DNA of 35,193 nt from Lachnospiraceae bacterium. GTDB taxonomy: Bacteria > Bacillota > Clostridia > Lachnospirales > Lachnospiraceae. Of this stretch, positions 17,161 through 25,310 are shown piece by piece. The stretch's first letter is position 1, and each line of letters starts with the position of its first letter. A program made the position numbers and the translations under genes. The DNA is taken from positions 1-35,193 of the forward strand of contig JAFUTQ010000088.1 of the NCBI GenBank assembly GCA_017484135.1. Reading direction: 5' to 3'. The notes under the pieces were generated by a model. That model was given only the letters and a program-made list of their open reading frames with translations, did not search any database and had not been told where the DNA came from.

Positions 17161-18291
17161 ATGAATACTGCAGAAAAGCGTAAATCGTCAAAAAAGAAGA
17201 AAAAAAAGCGTAAAATTGTTCTGTTTATCATAGAAATTCTTGTGCTGCTGATTTTGCTTGGGGTTTTAGCTGCAGTGCAGAAGTTGGATAAAATGAATGA
17301 AGGCGAGCTGGACAAAGAGGATCTGGAGATTAATATAGATGAGGAGACCCAGGAGCTTCTGCAGGGCTATACCAATATTGCCTTATTTGGTCTGGATAAC
17401 CGGAGCGGCAACAATTACGACAGCGGAAACAGTGATGCCATCATGATTGCAAGCATCAATAACGATACGAAGGAAGTAAAAATCGTATCGGTCTATCGTG
17501 ATTCGTATCTGTCGATCAACGATGAGGACAGTCTGCGCAAAATCAATTCTGCATACCAGAAGGGAGGACCGCAGGCAGCGGTCAAGGCACTCAATAAAAA
17601 TCTTGACCTGAATATTACCGAATATGTAGCAGTGGATTTTCAGGCCCTGGCCATGACGATCAATAAGCTGGGAGGAATTGACATTACGGTTACAGACCGG
17701 GAGGCCAATGATATCTACACCAGAGCGTATATTGATGAAATGAACGAAAAATTCGGTGCGAAGGCATCCTATCTTCCCAGCGGTGAGAATGTCCATCTGG
17801 ATGGATGGCAGGCAACGGCTTATGCGAGACTGCGCAATGTGGGGGATGATTATGCGCGCACCGAGCGTCAGCGTCTGGTAATTTCCAAGATGGCGGAGAA
17901 GGCGAAAGCGTCAGACCTGAAAACTCTGACATCCATCGTCAATGAGATGACGGATTATATCGGAACCAGCCTGACTGCATCGGAAATTCTTGGACTGGCG
18001 GCCAGTGTAAAAGAATATGAGCTGGTAGATACGCAGGGCTGGCCCTTCCGGCTGGCACCGGCTACGACCTCCGGCGGAGCTCAGGTATTGGTTCCGACTG
18101 ACTTGGAGACCAACGTAGTTTTCCTGCATGAGTATCTGTTTGAGGTTGAGGATTATGAGCCGTCGGATGTAGTCAAAACCCTGAGCGGGAAGATTGCCGA
18201 CAGTACAGGAACCGGAGCCTCCGCAACAACACGGGATACCACACCGGAATCACTGCTGGATGAACAATCGGTCGGTGATGAGGAAGAATAG
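17161..18291 (+). CDS. LytR-CpsA-Psr (LCP) family cell-wall polymer ligase
   Basis: LCP proteins transfer undecaprenyl-linked polymers onto peptidoglycan outside the cell. This 376-residue example has a very Lys-rich cytoplasmic start (KRKSSKKKKKKRK), one membrane helix (about 20-40) and an extracellular LCP domain from about 75. Conserved pieces are NIALFGLDNR, SDAIMIASIN, VSVYRDSYL (Arg 113), INSAYQKGGP, NKLGGIDITVTD, and the late YARLRNVGDDYARTERQR block with the phosphate-binding Arg residues. The C-terminus (about 340-376) is a low-complexity Ser/Thr/acidic tail. AAGGAG lies 12 bases before ATG 17161, a slightly long gap. It has its own strong promoter and probably attaches the polymer made by the genes upstream. 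Confidence 0.93.
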   Translation: MNTAEKRKSSKKKKKKRKIVLFIIEILVLLILLGVLAAVQKLDKMNEGELDKEDLEINIDEETQELLQGYTNIALFGLDNRSGNNYDSGNSDAIMIASINNDTKEVKIVSVYRDSYLSINDEDSLRKINSAYQKGGPQAAVKALNKNLDLNITEYVAVDFQALAMTINKLGGIDITVTDREANDIYTRAYIDEMNEKFGAKASYLPSGENVHLDGWQATAYARLRNVGDDYARTERQRLVISKMAEKAKASDLKTLTSIVNEMTDYIGTSLTASEILGLAASVKEYELVDTQGWPFRLAPATTSGGAQVLVPTDLETNVVFLHEYLFEVEDYEPSDVVKTLSGKIADSTGTGASATTRDTTPESLLDEQSVGDEEE

Positions 18292-18315
18292 AAACAACAT
18301 GAATTGAAAACGGAT

Positions 18316-19362
18316 ATGAAGAAAAAAAGAGACAGTATGACAAAAACAGGTTTCATATGGTGCGTAAAAGCAATTGCGGCCGGAATCACAGCATTTTGCA
18401 TTCTGGCTCTTTTTTGTGTCTTTTATTATAATCCGCCGATCCATGTTGTCAGCGGAGACAAAGCGACCTGCTACAAGCGGGAACCGGGAAGCTTCTGGGC
18501 GAGAGCGACAGAGGGGATGGCATGGGGAAAAATTGATCAAAACGGGTACAATAACAGCGAGAGCGTTTGGGAGACCGGAGAGGTTGATCTTCTCATGATG
18601 GGATCTTCACAGACGGAAGGTTTGTATGTGAGGGCGGATCAGTGTGCTTCCAGTCTGCTGAACGGGATGTTTTCTGAGGATGGAAGAGGATATCAGGTGT
18701 ATAATATCGGGATGTCTGCGCATACCGTTTATCAGAATGCAAATAATCTGCAGCAGGCCATGGAGGTCTATCAGCCAAAGCGCTATGTGGCCATAGAAAC
18801 AGGCTCAGTGTCCTATGATATCCTGCAGTATCTTGCAATCGAAGACGGAAGCTTTGAAAATCTGACCCTGCAGGAATATCCGCCTGTCATTGCCTTTGCG
18901 GAGAAAATTCCCTATGTGAAGCTGCTTTATCAGCAATGGAAAAATTACCGGAACAAAGAGGGCGGTTCCGAAGCCCTAAGTCCGGGAGAGGACGTGTATG
19001 ATTCCGCCGGGGCTGCCGGGAGAACCGGAAAGCTGCTGGACTATATGAATGATAGGGTGACCGCTGAGGGGTGTACACTCATTCTGTACTATATACCTGA
19101 GGTGGCATTTGACGAGCAGGGAAATATGTATTTTGCTTCCGATGCAAATACCAGAGAAAGCTACGGTCAGATGTGCAGGGAAAAAGGAATTTTGTTTGTG
19201 GATATGGCGGATGTCCTGCAAAGGGCATATGATGAGGATCATGAGGTGGGGGCAGGCTTTGCCAATACGACTGTGGGATACGGACATTTGAATGCAAAGG
19301 GACATCGGATGCTGGCGAACGCAATTTACGAAGTGATCGCAGAAACGGAGGAGCAAAAATGA
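18316..19362 (+). CDS. Membrane-anchored SGNH-like protein paired with an MBOAT acyltransferase
   Basis: About 348 residues with one N-terminal membrane helix (AIAAGITAFCILALFCVFYY) and an extracytoplasmic domain. DLLMMGSSQTEG matches the SGNH/GDSL Ser block, and GYGHLNAKGHRMLA matches the final His block, although the Asp normally three residues before that His appears to be Gly. Such proteins (AlgJ/AlgX, DltD and PatB types) take acyl groups from an MBOAT partner and place them on surface polysaccharide. The next gene, overlapping by four bases (ATGA), is that MBOAT. The start is uncertain: TTG 18304, ATG 18316 and ATG 18337 are in frame and none has a strong ribosome binding site; I use 18316. 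It follows the LCP gene by 24 bases. Confidence 0.8.
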   Translation: MKKKRDSMTKTGFIWCVKAIAAGITAFCILALFCVFYYNPPIHVVSGDKATCYKREPGSFWARATEGMAWGKIDQNGYNNSESVWETGEVDLLMMGSSQTEGLYVRADQCASSLLNGMFSEDGRGYQVYNIGMSAHTVYQNANNLQQAMEVYQPKRYVAIETGSVSYDILQYLAIEDGSFENLTLQEYPPVIAFAEKIPYVKLLYQQWKNYRNKEGGSEALSPGEDVYDSAGAAGRTGKLLDYMNDRVTAEGCTLILYYIPEVAFDEQGNMYFASDANTRESYGQMCREKGILFVDMADVLQRAYDEDHEVGAGFANTTVGYGHLNAKGHRMLANAIYEVIAETEEQK

Positions 19363-20822
19363 CATTTGCAAGTGTGACGTTTTTGATCTTTTTTGCGTTG
19401 GTACTTCTGGGGTTGTGGCTGCTTTGGTATGTCCTGCCGCTGCACGGGGATTTGCGGCGGAGCATCAGCCACGTTTTTTTGTGGGGAGCCAGCTATCTGT
19501 TTTACGGATGGTGGAATCTTCGATTGCTGGTACTGCTTCTGGGGGTGACGCTTGTGGCGTTTTGCACTGCGGGACCCTGTGAGGAAGAAAGAAAGCTGCT
19601 CAGCAGAGTTCGCTTTGGCGTGGGCGTTGCAATACCGTTGGCTGCGCTTGGCTTATTCAAATACTTTGATTTTTTTGTCGGTTCCTTTTGTCAGGTGTTT
19701 GGGGTCCAACAAAGTCCGGGCCTGTCGCTGACTTTGCCCGTGGGCATTTCGTTTTATACTTTTCAGGCACTCAGCTATACCATTGATGTATACCGGGGAA
19801 GGATCAAGCGGGAAACCAGCTTCGTCCGTTTTGCGCTTTACATCAGTTTTTTTCCACAACTGGTAGCGGGCCCCATCGTGCGCGCGGCGGATTTTCTGCC
19901 ACAGTTGATGCAGGATCGGAAGCCTACACTTCACAGGCTGGAAACTGGACTGCAGATTTTTGTATTTGGAATGGCAAAAAAGCTTGTGCTTGCGGATAAT
20001 CTTTCGGTGTTTGTGGATGAGGTATACCGCACGCCGCAGATGTTTCACTGGACGACGGTGGCGCTGGCGGTGGTTTCCTATGCGATTCAGATTTATATGG
20101 ATTTTTCCGGGTATTCGGATATGGCGATCGGCTGCGCCCACTGCATGGGTTATGATCTGAACCGGAATTTTAATCTGCCGTATTGTTCCAAAAATGTGTC
20201 GGAATTTTGGAAACGCTGGCATATCAGCCTGTCCGGCTGGCTGCAGCAATACCTGTATTTTTCTTTGGGGGGGAATCGCAGGGGAAGAGTACGAACCTAT
20301 CTCAATCTTATGATTACCATGCTGTTGGGTGGCTTGTGGCACGGCGCGGGCTGGACCTTCGTCCTGTGGGGAGGACTTCACGGAGTTGCACTCTGCATAC
20401 ACAAGGCTTATTTGAAACGGACCGGAGTGGGAAAAAACGGCGCAGAGCACAGAGCCATGCGTATCCTGTGCGTGGTTGTTACAGATCTTTTCGTATGTCT
20501 CTGCTGGGTGTTTTTCCGGGCGGAAAGTACGACACAGGCTTTGGCGGTTCTAAAGCAGCTGTTTGGTCTGAAGGATGGAGTCATCCATCTCTATTCATGG
20601 AGTCTCGTGGCAATTGCAGTGACGGCGGCGGCCACGGTCTTCGCTTATGCGAGGGCGGCAAGGAAAAAGACAAGCGGCCGGAAGCCGGTAGAGATCGAGG
20701 GGTATTATCCGGTTTTGAACCTGAGCCGTTTCTGGGCGCTGGTTGTGTTTTTTGTGGCGATCGGGGGGATCCTCGGGCTGGCGTATGTGGGCGGAAACCC
20801 GTTTATATATTTTCAATTTTAA
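19359..20822 (+). CDS. MBOAT-family membrane O-acyltransferase
   Basis: The 487-residue polytopic protein belongs to the AlgI/DltB/PatA branch of membrane-bound O-acyltransferases, which pass acyl groups across the membrane to decorate polysaccharides or teichoic acids. Family blocks include LPVGISFYTFQALSYTIDVY, FFPQLVAGPIVRAADFLPQL, YMDFSGYSDMAIG, NFNLPYCSKNVSEFWKRWH and the catalytic-His region LLGGLWHGAGWTFVLWGGLHG. About ten membrane helices are apparent. ATG 19359 overlaps the upstream stop (ATGA), with GGAGGAG about 6 bases ahead, so it is translationally coupled to the SGNH partner. The length is normal for AlgI-like proteins. Acetyl is the likeliest acyl group (inference); no acyl-carrier or DltA gene is present to suggest D-alanine. 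Confidence 0.93.
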   Translation: MTFASVTFLIFFALVLLGLWLLWYVLPLHGDLRRSISHVFLWGASYLFYGWWNLRLLVLLLGVTLVAFCTAGPCEEERKLLSRVRFGVGVAIPLAALGLFKYFDFFVGSFCQVFGVQQSPGLSLTLPVGISFYTFQALSYTIDVYRGRIKRETSFVRFALYISFFPQLVAGPIVRAADFLPQLMQDRKPTLHRLETGLQIFVFGMAKKLVLADNLSVFVDEVYRTPQMFHWTTVALAVVSYAIQIYMDFSGYSDMAIGCAHCMGYDLNRNFNLPYCSKNVSEFWKRWHISLSGWLQQYLYFSLGGNRRGRVRTYLNLMITMLLGGLWHGAGWTFVLWGGLHGVALCIHKAYLKRTGVGKNGAEHRAMRILCVVVTDLFVCLCWVFFRAESTTQALAVLKQLFGLKDGVIHLYSWSLVAIAVTAAATVFAYARAARKKTSGRKPVEIEGYYPVLNLSRFWALVVFFVAIGGILGLAYVGGNPFIYFQF

Positions 20823-20852
20823 CGCATAAATCTGGATTTATTGCTCATGATT

Positions 20853-20861
20853 TGTTATAAT
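20853..20861 (+). promoter_or_regulatory. Extended -10 promoter of glmS
   Basis: TGTTATAAT is an extended -10 (TGn then a consensus TATAAT at 20856-20861). No clear -35 is seen at the right distance. The predicted leader is only about 30 bases, leaving no room for a glmS ribozyme. Confidence 0.6.
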
Positions 20862-20896
20862 GCTGGGTGTATTCGGAAAGGCAGGAGGAAGTAAGA

Positions 20897-22723
20897 ATGT
20901 GTGGAATCGTTGGTTATATTGGAAAAAAACAGGCGGCACCGATTTTGCTGGACGGTCTGTCAAAGCTGGAATATCGCGGATATGATTCCGCCGGTATGGC
21001 AGTCTATGACGGCAAACAGATTCATATGTCGAAGGCGACGGGAAGGCTGAAGGTACTCAGTGAGATAACACATGAGGGGGCAACCCTGCCGGGGTTTGTG
21101 GGAATCGGACACACCCGCTGGGCGACGCACGGCGCACCGACCGACAGCAATGCACATCCTCATTTTAACGAGACAGAAACCATCGCAGTGGTTCATAACG
21201 GGATCATTGAAAACTACCTGAAGTTAAAAAAGAAACTGATCGAGAGAGGGTACGAGTTTCATTCTGAGACAGATACGGAGGTACTGGCGCATCTGCTGGA
21301 TCTGTATTATAAGGGAGATCCGCTGCAGGCCATTACCAAGGTGATGCACCGCGTGGAGGGCTCCTATGCGTTGGGAATTATCTTTGCGGATCATCCCGAC
21401 GTGATCTATGCGGTTCGCAAGGACAGCCCGCTGATTGTCGGGAAAAGCGAGGAGGGAAATCTCATTGCTTCCGATGTTCCGGCGGTTCTGAAATATACCA
21501 GAGATGTTTACTTTATTGAGAATGAAGAAATCGCAAGACTTTCGGAACAGGACATTGAATTTTTCAATGTGGACGGAGAACCGGTTGAAAAGGAAGCCAA
21601 GCGAATCGAATGGGATATTCATGCTGCGGAAAAGGGCGGTTATGAGCATTTCATGCTGAAGGAAATGAATGAACAGCCCAAAACAGTGCGCGACACCATC
21701 AACCCTCGTATTAAAGACGGACAGATTGTGATCGAGGAGCTTGGAATGAGTGATGAGGAGATTCGGGCGATCCGAAAGATCCACATCGTGGCGTGCGGTT
21801 CGGCATATCATACAGGCTTTACGGCGAAATATGTACTGGAGGGACTGGCACGTGTCCCGGTAGAGGTAGATCTTGCATCGGAATTTCGCTATCGAAATCC
21901 GATTCTGGAAGAGGGAGAGCTGGTCATTATCATCAGTCAGTCCGGAGAGACGGCGGATTCACTGGCAGCTCTGCGCATGGCAAAGGAGCGGGGATGCCAG
22001 ACTCTTGGAATCGTAAATGTAGTAGGGAGCTCTATTGCAAGGGAAGCGGATCAGGTTATGTATACATGGGCGGGACCGGAAATCGCAGTGGCTACGACGA
22101 AGGCTTATTCCGCTCAGCTGGTGGCACAGTATCTTCTGGCCATCAAATTCGCTCAGGTAAGGGGCGAAATCGGAGAAACACAGGTAGCAGAGCTGCTGAG
22201 AGATCTGAAAAAACTGCCGGATCAGATTGAAATGCTGCTGAGTCATAAGGAGCGCATTCAAAAATATGCGAACCGCTATCTTGCGTCAAAGGATGTCTTT
22301 TTTATCGGCAGGGGAATTGACTATGCAATTTCCATGGAAGGCTCACTCAAGCTGAAGGAGATCTCCTATATCCATTCGGAGGCATATGCAGCGGGAGAGC
22401 TGAAGCATGGAACGATTTCGCTGATTGAGGAGGGCACACCGGTCATCGCAGTGGCGACGCAGGATGACCTTTTCAAAAAGACCCTCAGCAATATTGTAGA
22501 GGTGCAGACCAGAGGTGCATTTGTGATGGCTGTGACCAATGCGGGAAATACGGAAATCGAAAAGACAGCAGAGTATGTGATCTATATTCCGCAGACGAAC
22601 CCGTATTTTACAAACTCGCTGGCGATCATACCGTTGCAGCTGTTCAGTTATTATGTGGCAGTCGGAAAGGGCTGTGATGTGGATAAACCGAGAAATCTTG
22701 CGAAGTCGGTCACAGTCGAATAA
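20897..22723 (+). CDS. glmS: Glutamine--fructose-6-phosphate aminotransferase (isomerizing)
   Basis: GlmS makes glucosamine-6-phosphate from fructose-6-phosphate and glutamine, the first step towards UDP-GlcNAc and the cell wall. The 608-residue length is standard. The mature N-terminus after Met removal is CGIVGYIG, whose Cys is the glutaminase nucleophile; GHTRWATHG, DSNAHPH and HNGIIENY complete the glutaminase site. Two SIS sugar-isomerase domains follow (ACGSAYHTG, SQSGETADS, GRGIDYAISMEGSLKLKEISYIH), ending in AKSVTVE. ATG 20897 is fixed by AGGAGG 8 bases upstream and by the need for Cys at position 2; a longer in-frame start at 20867 would block catalysis. Confidence 0.98.
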   Translation: MCGIVGYIGKKQAAPILLDGLSKLEYRGYDSAGMAVYDGKQIHMSKATGRLKVLSEITHEGATLPGFVGIGHTRWATHGAPTDSNAHPHFNETETIAVVHNGIIENYLKLKKKLIERGYEFHSETDTEVLAHLLDLYYKGDPLQAITKVMHRVEGSYALGIIFADHPDVIYAVRKDSPLIVGKSEEGNLIASDVPAVLKYTRDVYFIENEEIARLSEQDIEFFNVDGEPVEKEAKRIEWDIHAAEKGGYEHFMLKEMNEQPKTVRDTINPRIKDGQIVIEELGMSDEEIRAIRKIHIVACGSAYHTGFTAKYVLEGLARVPVEVDLASEFRYRNPILEEGELVIIISQSGETADSLAALRMAKERGCQTLGIVNVVGSSIAREADQVMYTWAGPEIAVATTKAYSAQLVAQYLLAIKFAQVRGEIGETQVAELLRDLKKLPDQIEMLLSHKERIQKYANRYLASKDVFFIGRGIDYAISMEGSLKLKEISYIHSEAYAAGELKHGTISLIEEGTPVIAVATQDDLFKKTLSNIVEVQTRGAFVMAVTNAGNTEIEKTAEYVIYIPQTNPYFTNSLAIIPLQLFSYYVAVGKGCDVDKPRNLAKSVTVE

Positions 22724-22853
22724 GGTGATTGGAGGCAAACGGTTCACATCGGATCACGATTTGGTCAAACTAAAAACACAAAACGTACACATTTTCCATG
22801 TATGATCTGTGACATACGAAACAACATGATTCAAATGGAAAGGGGTATTTTTT

Positions 22854-24170
22854 ATGGAAGGCAATCAATATTACAACTATAACAGTTCCTATTCAGGTCT
22901 TGAAAACACAACACAGAATACAGGCAGTTATTATCAGCAGTCACAGGAGCCGGAAAAAAAGAAAAAGAAAAAGGGCGGCTTTGGCAGAAAGCTGGCAGGC
23001 GGTGTGGCGATCGCACTGGTATTCGGACTGGTCAGCGGATCAGTCTTTCATGCGACCAATCGTTTTTGGGGCAGTGTTTTTCCCGAGCAGGAGGAAGTCA
23101 GCAATGTCGCGCTGAACAGAAGCAGTACCAGTGTGGTACAGACGAATACCACAGCGGAGAAAGCTGTGGACGGACTTCTGGATGTCTCGGATATCGTGGA
23201 TGAGGTTATGCCATCCATTGTGGCAATCACCAATATGAGTGAGGTGACCTACCGCACATGGTTTGGACAGACGGCCACCCAGCAGAGCGAGAGCTGTGGA
23301 TCCGGCATCATTGTGAGCCAGGACGATCATTATATCTATATTGCAACCAACAACCATGTGGTGTCCGATGCGACATCAATTACCGTACAGTTTATCGATG
23401 AGACGACGGTGGGAGCAGAGGTAAAGGGTACCGATCCGGGCAGTGATCTTGCAGTGGTAGCGGTAGCGCTTGAGGACATGTCAGCAGATACCATTGCTAA
23501 AATTCATGTAGCGACACTTGGCAATTCTGATGAATTAAAGGTGGGAGAAGCAGCTATAGCGATCGGAAATGCATTGGGATACGGACAGTCGGTGACAACC
23601 GGAGTGATCAGTGCGCTGGATCGCGAAGTGACAGTGTCAGATGAAAACACCGGCGCTACGGTCACAAACGAACTGGTGCAGACAGATGCGGCCATCAATC
23701 CCGGAAACAGCGGCGGAGCGCTGCTGAACGCAAAGGGTGAGGTGATCGGAATTAATTCCGTAAAATATGCGAGCACCGAGGTAGAGGGCGTGGGATATGC
23801 CATCCCGATCAATACGGCATCTCCGATAATTGAAAAGCTCATTAACCGGGAGGTTGTGGATGAGTCAAAAGCGGCCTTTTTGGGAATATCCGGCGTGGGA
23901 GTTTCCAGCTCGGTGGCAGAGACCTACAATATGCCGGAGGGCGTATACCTGTACCAGGTAACGGAGGGATCACCGGCAGAGGCAGCCGGTCTGATGGCCG
24001 GAGATATTATCACATCCTTTGACGGCAGTGAGGTCATTACCACATCGGAGCTTGAAAACGCCATGAAATATTGTGCGGCGGGCGATCAGGTAGAGGTGAT
24101 TTACCAGAGACAGACAGAGGGTGCGTACCGGGAATATACGACAACGGTTACATTGGGCAGCAAGAACTGA
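22854..24170 (+). CDS. HtrA/DegP-type membrane-anchored serine protease with PDZ domain
   Basis: This 438-residue protein would degrade or refold misfolded proteins outside the membrane. A Tyr/Asn/Gln-rich N-terminal tail and a Lys-run (KKKKKKGGFG) precede one helix (about 48-68), followed by a trypsin-like domain with catalytic His 168 (TNNHVVSDA), Asp 198 (GSDLAVV) and Ser 286 (NPGNSGGALL). One PDZ domain (about 340-430; GVYLYQVTEGSPAEAAGL, GDIITSFDG) ends the chain. Its layout matches the Gram-positive HtrA group. AAAGGGG lies about 8 bases before ATG 22854. The 130-base upstream gap holds a GGTTCACATCG motif but no sure promoter. It is followed by a promoter for the nucleotidyltransferase gene, so it may be monocistronic. 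Confidence 0.95.
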   Translation: MEGNQYYNYNSSYSGLENTTQNTGSYYQQSQEPEKKKKKKGGFGRKLAGGVAIALVFGLVSGSVFHATNRFWGSVFPEQEEVSNVALNRSSTSVVQTNTTAEKAVDGLLDVSDIVDEVMPSIVAITNMSEVTYRTWFGQTATQQSESCGSGIIVSQDDHYIYIATNNHVVSDATSITVQFIDETTVGAEVKGTDPGSDLAVVAVALEDMSADTIAKIHVATLGNSDELKVGEAAIAIGNALGYGQSVTTGVISALDREVTVSDENTGATVTNELVQTDAAINPGNSGGALLNAKGEVIGINSVKYASTEVEGVGYAIPINTASPIIEKLINREVVDESKAAFLGISGVGVSSSVAETYNMPEGVYLYQVTEGSPAEAAGLMAGDIITSFDGSEVITTSELENAMKYCAAGDQVEVIYQRQTEGAYREYTTTVTLGSKN

Positions 24171-24181
24171 CCGTAAAAAAC

Positions 24182-24209
24182 TTGCAGAACCCGGTCGATA
24201 TGCTATAAT
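24182..24209 (+). promoter_or_regulatory. Extended sigma-A promoter before the nucleotidyltransferase gene
   Basis: TTGCAG (24182-24187), a 16-base spacer ending in TGC, and a consensus TATAAT (24204-24209) lie 12 bases after the HtrA stop. The predicted start site (about 24216) is just upstream of a strong hairpin, leaving a leader of about 114 bases. Confidence 0.65.
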
Positions 24210-24230
24210 AGAATAATGATATTGGGGAAA

Positions 24231-24258
24231 GGTTCCCATCGTAAAAACGATGGGAACA
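24231..24258 (+). terminator. Strong hairpin in the leader: terminator or attenuator
   Basis: An 11-bp perfect stem (GTTCCCATCGT / ACGATGGGAAC) with an AAAA loop is followed by ACTTTTCGTATTTT. It could end HtrA transcripts, but it lies downstream of a good promoter, so transcripts from that promoter must cross it before the nucleotidyltransferase gene. That makes an attenuator possible. Its core resembles the hairpin at 5568-5604. Confidence 0.6.
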
Positions 24259-24329
24259 CTTTTCGTATTTTGCCCGATACGGCATGGCATGACATTATCA
24301 TAAAATTCAATATGGTCAGGGGGAAGATT

Positions 24330-25244
24330 TTGGGGACGACACTAGTGATTATGGCAGCCGGGATTGGTTCGCGCTTCGGCGGGGGAATCAAGCAGCTGGA
24401 GAAAATGGGACCAAACGGCGAGATTATTATGGATTATTCCATCTATGACGCGAAACAGGCGGGCTTTGACAAGGTAGTTTTCATTATCCGCAGGGACATT
24501 GAACAGGATTTCCGGGAGATTATCGGGAAACGCATCGGTCAGCAAATAGAGGTGGAGTATGTATTTCAGGAGCTTTCGGACGTGCCGGAGGGATTTTGTG
24601 TGCCGGAGGGCAGAACGAAGCCATGGGGAACCGGTCAGGCATTGCTGGCCTGCAGAGGAGTCGTGAACGAGCCCTTTGTGGCAATTAATGCAGATGATTA
24701 CTATGGCAAAGCGGTTTTTGCGAAGCTGCATGACTTTTTGACCGCACATGAGGAAAAAGAGGGGTGCTTTCAGATGGGCATGGGCGGCTATCTGTTGAAA
24801 AACACACTCAGCGAAAACGGAGCCGTTACCCGGGGAGTGTGCAGGACAGATGACCGGAACAATCTTACCGGGATTGTTGAAACCACAGGAATCCGGGAGG
24901 AAAACGGAAGAATTGTGTGTGATGATGAACAGGTGCAGAGCTGGATTAACGCGGGAACTCATGTATCAATGAACATGTGGGCGGCATATCCGGATTTTCT
25001 GGACTGTTTAGAGACAGGATTTGCAGAGTTTCTGTCGAATCTTTCGGATAATCCGTTCAAAAAGGAGTACCTTCTGCCTGAAATTATCGGACAGCTGTTG
25101 GAGCAGGGAAAAGCGGAGGTAAAGGTATATGAAACCCGGGATCGCTGGTTTGGAGTGACCTATATGGAAGATAAGCCATATGTGGTAGAATCCATCCGTG
25201 GACTGATTGCAGAGGGAGTTTATCCGGAAAAACTCTGGGACTAG
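24330..25244 (+). CDS. Sugar-phosphate-type nucleotidyltransferase
   Basis: The 304-residue protein starts with TTLVIMAAGIGSRFGGGIKQ, the GxGxR-type nucleotide-binding loop of NTP transferases related to glucose-1-phosphate thymidylyl/uridylyltransferases. An INADDYYGK block with the metal-binding Asp and FLSNLSDNPFKKEYLLPEI further support the fold. It probably makes an NDP-sugar or activates another phosphate, but substrate is unknown. I choose TTG 24330 because AGGGGG lies 6 bases upstream and the family motif begins three residues later; ATG 24312 lacks a ribosome binding site, and the longer frame from 24216 runs through a hairpin. It has its own promoter and a leader hairpin. It might supply precursors for the polysaccharide cluster (inference). 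Confidence 0.85.
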   Translation: MGTTLVIMAAGIGSRFGGGIKQLEKMGPNGEIIMDYSIYDAKQAGFDKVVFIIRRDIEQDFREIIGKRIGQQIEVEYVFQELSDVPEGFCVPEGRTKPWGTGQALLACRGVVNEPFVAINADDYYGKAVFAKLHDFLTAHEEKEGCFQMGMGGYLLKNTLSENGAVTRGVCRTDDRNNLTGIVETTGIREENGRIVCDDEQVQSWINAGTHVSMNMWAAYPDFLDCLETGFAEFLSNLSDNPFKKEYLLPEIIGQLLEQGKAEVKVYETRDRWFGVTYMEDKPYVVESIRGLIAEGVYPEKLWD

Positions 25245-25310
25245 TATATCTGCTGCATATACGATGAGAACATGATTCAGGAGGGCAGGAGCCCGGATGG
25301 AGGAAATAGA

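Noticed and set aside
20867-20896. Alternative earlier start of glmS
   Set aside because: It would put ten residues before the catalytic Cys, which must be N-terminal after Met removal.
24216-24329. Upstream extension of the nucleotidyltransferase
   Set aside because: It would run through a hairpin and lacks a ribosome binding site; the family motif starts right after TTG 24330.
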